Origin: R-RK-3 sp963834945
GTDB taxonomy: Bacteria; Pseudomonadota; Alphaproteobacteria; Rhizobiales; Rhodomicrobiaceae
Assembly: GCA_963834945.1 (NCBI GenBank)
Contig: CAWIDT010000006.1
Span: forward strand, 62,001-126,000
Reading direction: 5' to 3'
DNA length: 64,000 nt
Every line of letters begins with the position of its first letter. The first letter of the stretch is position 1. The translations under genes and the position numbers were made by a program. The notes beneath the pieces were generated by a model. It was not told where the DNA came from, searched no databases, and saw nothing but the letters and a program-made list of their open reading frames with translations. This document shows, piece after piece, positions 62,074 to 64,000 of the stretch.

Positions 62074-63024
62074 ATGCGCTGGCGTGACCGTGAGGAAAGC
62101 GAAAATGTCGAGGATCGTCGCGACGAATCGGGAGGGGGGCGTTTCCCGTTCCGGTTTCCGCGCGGCGGCGATGATGGAGGCGACGGCAGCGGAGGCTTTC
62201 CGCGTGGCATACCTATTCCGGGTGGTAGCGGCGGCCTTGGTATCGTGGGCGTCCTGGTTCTGCTGGGTATCATGTATTTTCTCGGTATCGACCCTCGCGT
62301 CATCCTCGATAATGGCGATGGCGGCGTGAGCTTGCCCCAGATCGGGCAACCGAGTGATTCAAGCCAGCCGGCCAGCGCCGAGGACCAGGATCTGCGCAAG
62401 ATGACCGCCGTCGTCCTCAAGACGACCGAAGACGTCTGGAAGGCGGAATTTCAGCAGATGGGGAAGACCTACGTTCCGCCAAAGTTGGTGCTCTACCGCG
62501 GCGATATCAATTCGGGCTGCGGCATGGGCGTTTCCCAGATGGGACCGTTCTACTGTCCGATCGACCACAAGGTATATCTGGATACGTCCTTCTTCAAAGA
62601 CATGAAGAACAAGCTGAACGCCCCTGGCGAATTTGCCGAAGCCTACGTCATTGCCCATGAAGTCGGCCATCACGTGCAGACGCAGCTCGGCATCATGGAC
62701 AAGGTGATGGCGGCCCGCGCGCAGGCGGGCGAGGTGCAGAGCAACGCAATTCAGGTGAAGACGGAGTTACAGGCGGATTGCTTTGCTGGCTTGTGGGCCA
62801 ACCGCGCGCAGCAGAACCTGCAATTCGTCGAGCCGGGCGACATCGAGGCGGCGCTGAATGCGGCGGCGGCGATCGGCGACGACCGGCTTCAGAAGCGGAC
62901 CCAAGGGCGGGTCGTGCCGGATGCCTTTACGCATGGCTCGTCGGAGCAGCGCGTCACCTGGTTCCGGAAAGGCTTCGACAGCGGCAAGTTCGAAGCCTGC
63001 GACACGTTCGGAAACGCGATTTAA
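62074..63024 (+). CDS. YpfJ/KPN_02809-family neutral zinc metallopeptidase
   Basis: 316 residues. The cytoplasmic N-terminus is Arg/Asp/Gly-rich (RDREESENVEDRRDESGGGR), a membrane helix follows (GLGIVGVLVLLGIMYFLGI), and the extracytoplasmic domain has NSGCGMGVSQMGPFYCPID, the zinc motif AYVIAHEVGHHVQTQLGI, and ELQADCFAGLWANRAQ with the third ligand. Also FTHGSSEQRVTWFRKGFDSG. Substrate unknown. Starts 24 bases after matA, so may be co-transcribed. Confidence 0.92.
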   Translation: MRWRDREESENVEDRRDESGGGRFPFRFPRGGDDGGDGSGGFPRGIPIPGGSGGLGIVGVLVLLGIMYFLGIDPRVILDNGDGGVSLPQIGQPSDSSQPASAEDQDLRKMTAVVLKTTEDVWKAEFQQMGKTYVPPKLVLYRGDINSGCGMGVSQMGPFYCPIDHKVYLDTSFFKDMKNKLNAPGEFAEAYVIAHEVGHHVQTQLGIMDKVMAARAQAGEVQSNAIQVKTELQADCFAGLWANRAQQNLQFVEPGDIEAALNAAAAIGDDRLQKRTQGRVVPDAFTHGSSEQRVTWFRKGFDSGKFEACDTFGNAI

Positions 63025-63027
63025 GTC

Positions 63028-63059
63028 CGGCGCCGCTCCCCAATAGTGGAGCGGCGCCG
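63028..63059. terminator. Bidirectional hairpin between convergent genes
   Basis: Perfect 12-bp inverted repeat (63028-63039 and 63048-63059; arm CGGCGCCGCTCC) with an 8-base loop, 3 bases after the metallopeptidase stop and 33 bases before the OmpA-family stop. No T-run, so it may rely on stem strength. Confidence 0.7.
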
Positions 63060-63092
63060 ACTTGACGGCTTAGCCGGGCCTTGCTCCGGCTA

Positions 63093-64000
63093 TCAATCTT
63101 TCTGCGCCAAATAGGGCGTGATGCGCATGAACTCGACGCGCCGGTTGCGCACTTCGGGGCCTTGCGTCGGGATCAGCAGATCCTGCTCGCCATACCCTTG
63201 CGTCACCAGGTTCTCCGGCGGCACGCCGAATTCGTCGGTCAGCACGCGAGCCACCGTCTCGACGCGCCGGTCCGAGAGGGACAGGTTGTCCTCGTCGGAG
63301 CCCACCGCGTCCGTATAGCCGGCGACCAGGAACACCTCGTCGGGATTGCGGCGCAGGATGCTCTTAATCGCGTCGGCGACATCCTGAAGATTGCCGATCT
63401 GTTCCGGCCGGATGTCCCAGGCGCCGAATTCGAAGTTTATCGAACTGAGATTGACCCGGCGCAGCCGCTGCCGCAATCCGCGGTTGTAACGGATTTCGTC
63501 GAGCGTATAGTCGCCTTCCAAGGCTTCGATCGGCGGAGCGCTAAGCGCGCGCTCAATGTCTTCTTCCGACGCATCGTCCGCATCTACGTAATATTCATCG
63601 CGCGGAATGTTCGGCCTGAATTCGGGCAGATTGAGATAGAAACCGAAACCGGGGCGACGATCCCGATCGCGGTACCGGCCCTCGCCTCTGAACTCATTAT
63701 TGATCAGGATGATTTCCCGCCCGTCGCGGAACCGCTTGATACGGCGCAGTAGCCGCCCGTCCTCACCCTGGATGACAATGATCTGCGCCCCGTCCGGCCG
63801 ATTGATGATGATGCGGTTTCTGCCGCCTTCTCCCCGCTCGACATGGTAGTCACGGGAGGGGCCGCGCAGGCGCTCGCTTTCGTCGTGCCGGATGATGATC
63901 TTGCCGTTGTCCCGCTCGATAAGCCGGCTCCCCGGCTCCTCGATGACGATACGTCCGTCCTTCTCCCGGCGCTCCTTGCGTTGGCCGGTAATGTCCTTCA
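63093..64000 (-). CDS. OmpA-family protein, C-terminal part (gene runs off the right edge)
   Basis: 302 codons read open to the window end. The last ~130 residues are an OmpA/MotB peptidoglycan-binding domain: INFEFGAWDIRPEQIGNLQD, VFLVAGYTDAVGSDEDNLSL (with SDRRVETVARVL), FGVPPENLVTQGYGEQDLLI and RNRRVEFMRI. Upstream lies a long Arg/Asp/Ile-rich region with repeated strand-like units (GRIVIEEPGSRLIERDNGKI, NRIIINRPDGAQIIVIQGED, REIILINNEFRGEGRYRDRD). The N-terminus and export signal lie beyond the window. Probably anchors to the cell wall. Confidence 0.88.
   Translation of the reverse strand, partial: KDITGQRKERREKDGRIVIEEPGSRLIERDNGKIIIRHDESERLRGPSRDYHVERGEGGRNRIIINRPDGAQIIVIQGEDGRLLRRIKRFRDGREIILINNEFRGEGRYRDRDRRPGFGFYLNLPEFRPNIPRDEYYVDADDASEEDIERALSAPPIEALEGDYTLDEIRYNRGLRQRLRRVNLSSINFEFGAWDIRPEQIGNLQDVADAIKSILRRNPDEVFLVAGYTDAVGSDEDNLSLSDRRVETVARVLTDEFGVPPENLVTQGYGEQDLLIPTQGPEVRNRRVEFMRITPYLAQKD

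Overview
The window looks like chromosomal DNA of a high-GC alphaproteobacterium, most likely Hyphomicrobiales (Rhizobiales) or a close relative. The clues are a DUF930 protein, short intergenic palindromic repeats of the rhizobial RIME type, betaine-lipid genes (btaA/btaB), a malonate regulator/decarboxylase pair (matR/matA), and the gene order ffh-rpsP-rimM-trmD-rplS. I see no phage, transposase, integrase or CRISPR array.

Layout. 0-3 kb: the start of an acyltransferase-3 membrane protein (runs off the left edge), glycerol kinase, an unusual structured palindrome and a methyltransferase. 2.9-9.8 kb (minus): a seven-gene catabolic operon (two TIM-barrel sugar isomerases/epimerases, a Gfo/Idh/MocA dehydrogenase, an amidohydrolase-type lactonase, an FMN 2-hydroxyacid oxidase, an RraA-type aldolase, a D-2-hydroxyacid dehydrogenase) with no transporter. 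10-12.6 kb: a TetR regulator divergent from a Tm-1-like gene, an internally deleted TIM-barrel remnant and a cupin. 13-14.2 kb: a fused tandem gamma-carbonic-anhydrase-like protein. 14.2-17.2 kb: a phospholipase C-like phosphoesterase with btaA-btaB, a phosphate-starvation lipid-remodelling operon. 17.3-18.6 kb: an enolase paralogue lacking a conserved active-site His.

18.7-28.1 kb (minus): the most interesting block. An NAD(P)H/FAD/2Fe-2S reductase, a tetraheme cytochrome c, a membrane di-heme cytochrome b and a membrane-anchored decaheme cytochrome are followed by the heme-lyase genes ccmF-ccmH-ccmI, without ccmE or ccmG. This looks like a complete NAD(P)H-linked trans-membrane electron conduit with its own heme-attachment module.

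28.5-40 kb: tRNA-Cys, radC, map, an MFS exporter, a 2OG-Fe(II) oxygenase, then ffh-rpsP-rimM-trmD-rplS-leuC, interrupted by an AT-rich membrane-protein gene and a GNAT gene; L19 carries an extra helix-hairpin-helix-like domain. 40-64 kb: propionyl-CoA carboxylase beta (42.7 kb) and alpha (57.2 kb), isovaleryl-CoA dehydrogenase and malonyl-CoA decarboxylase with its GntR repressor (acyl-CoA metabolism), mixed with a four-SH3 exported protein, a BTAD/TolB-like/TPR regulator, a cysteine-synthase/PLP-decarboxylase pair, a zinc metallopeptidase and an OmpA-family protein running off the right edge.

Caution on sequence quality: at least twelve single-base indels break otherwise well-conserved genes, nearly all +1 insertions and most between 52.2 and 57.6 kb. 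Removing them restores full-length frames with nucleotide counts divisible by three, so they look more like sequencing errors than decay. Affected genes are annotated over their full span.
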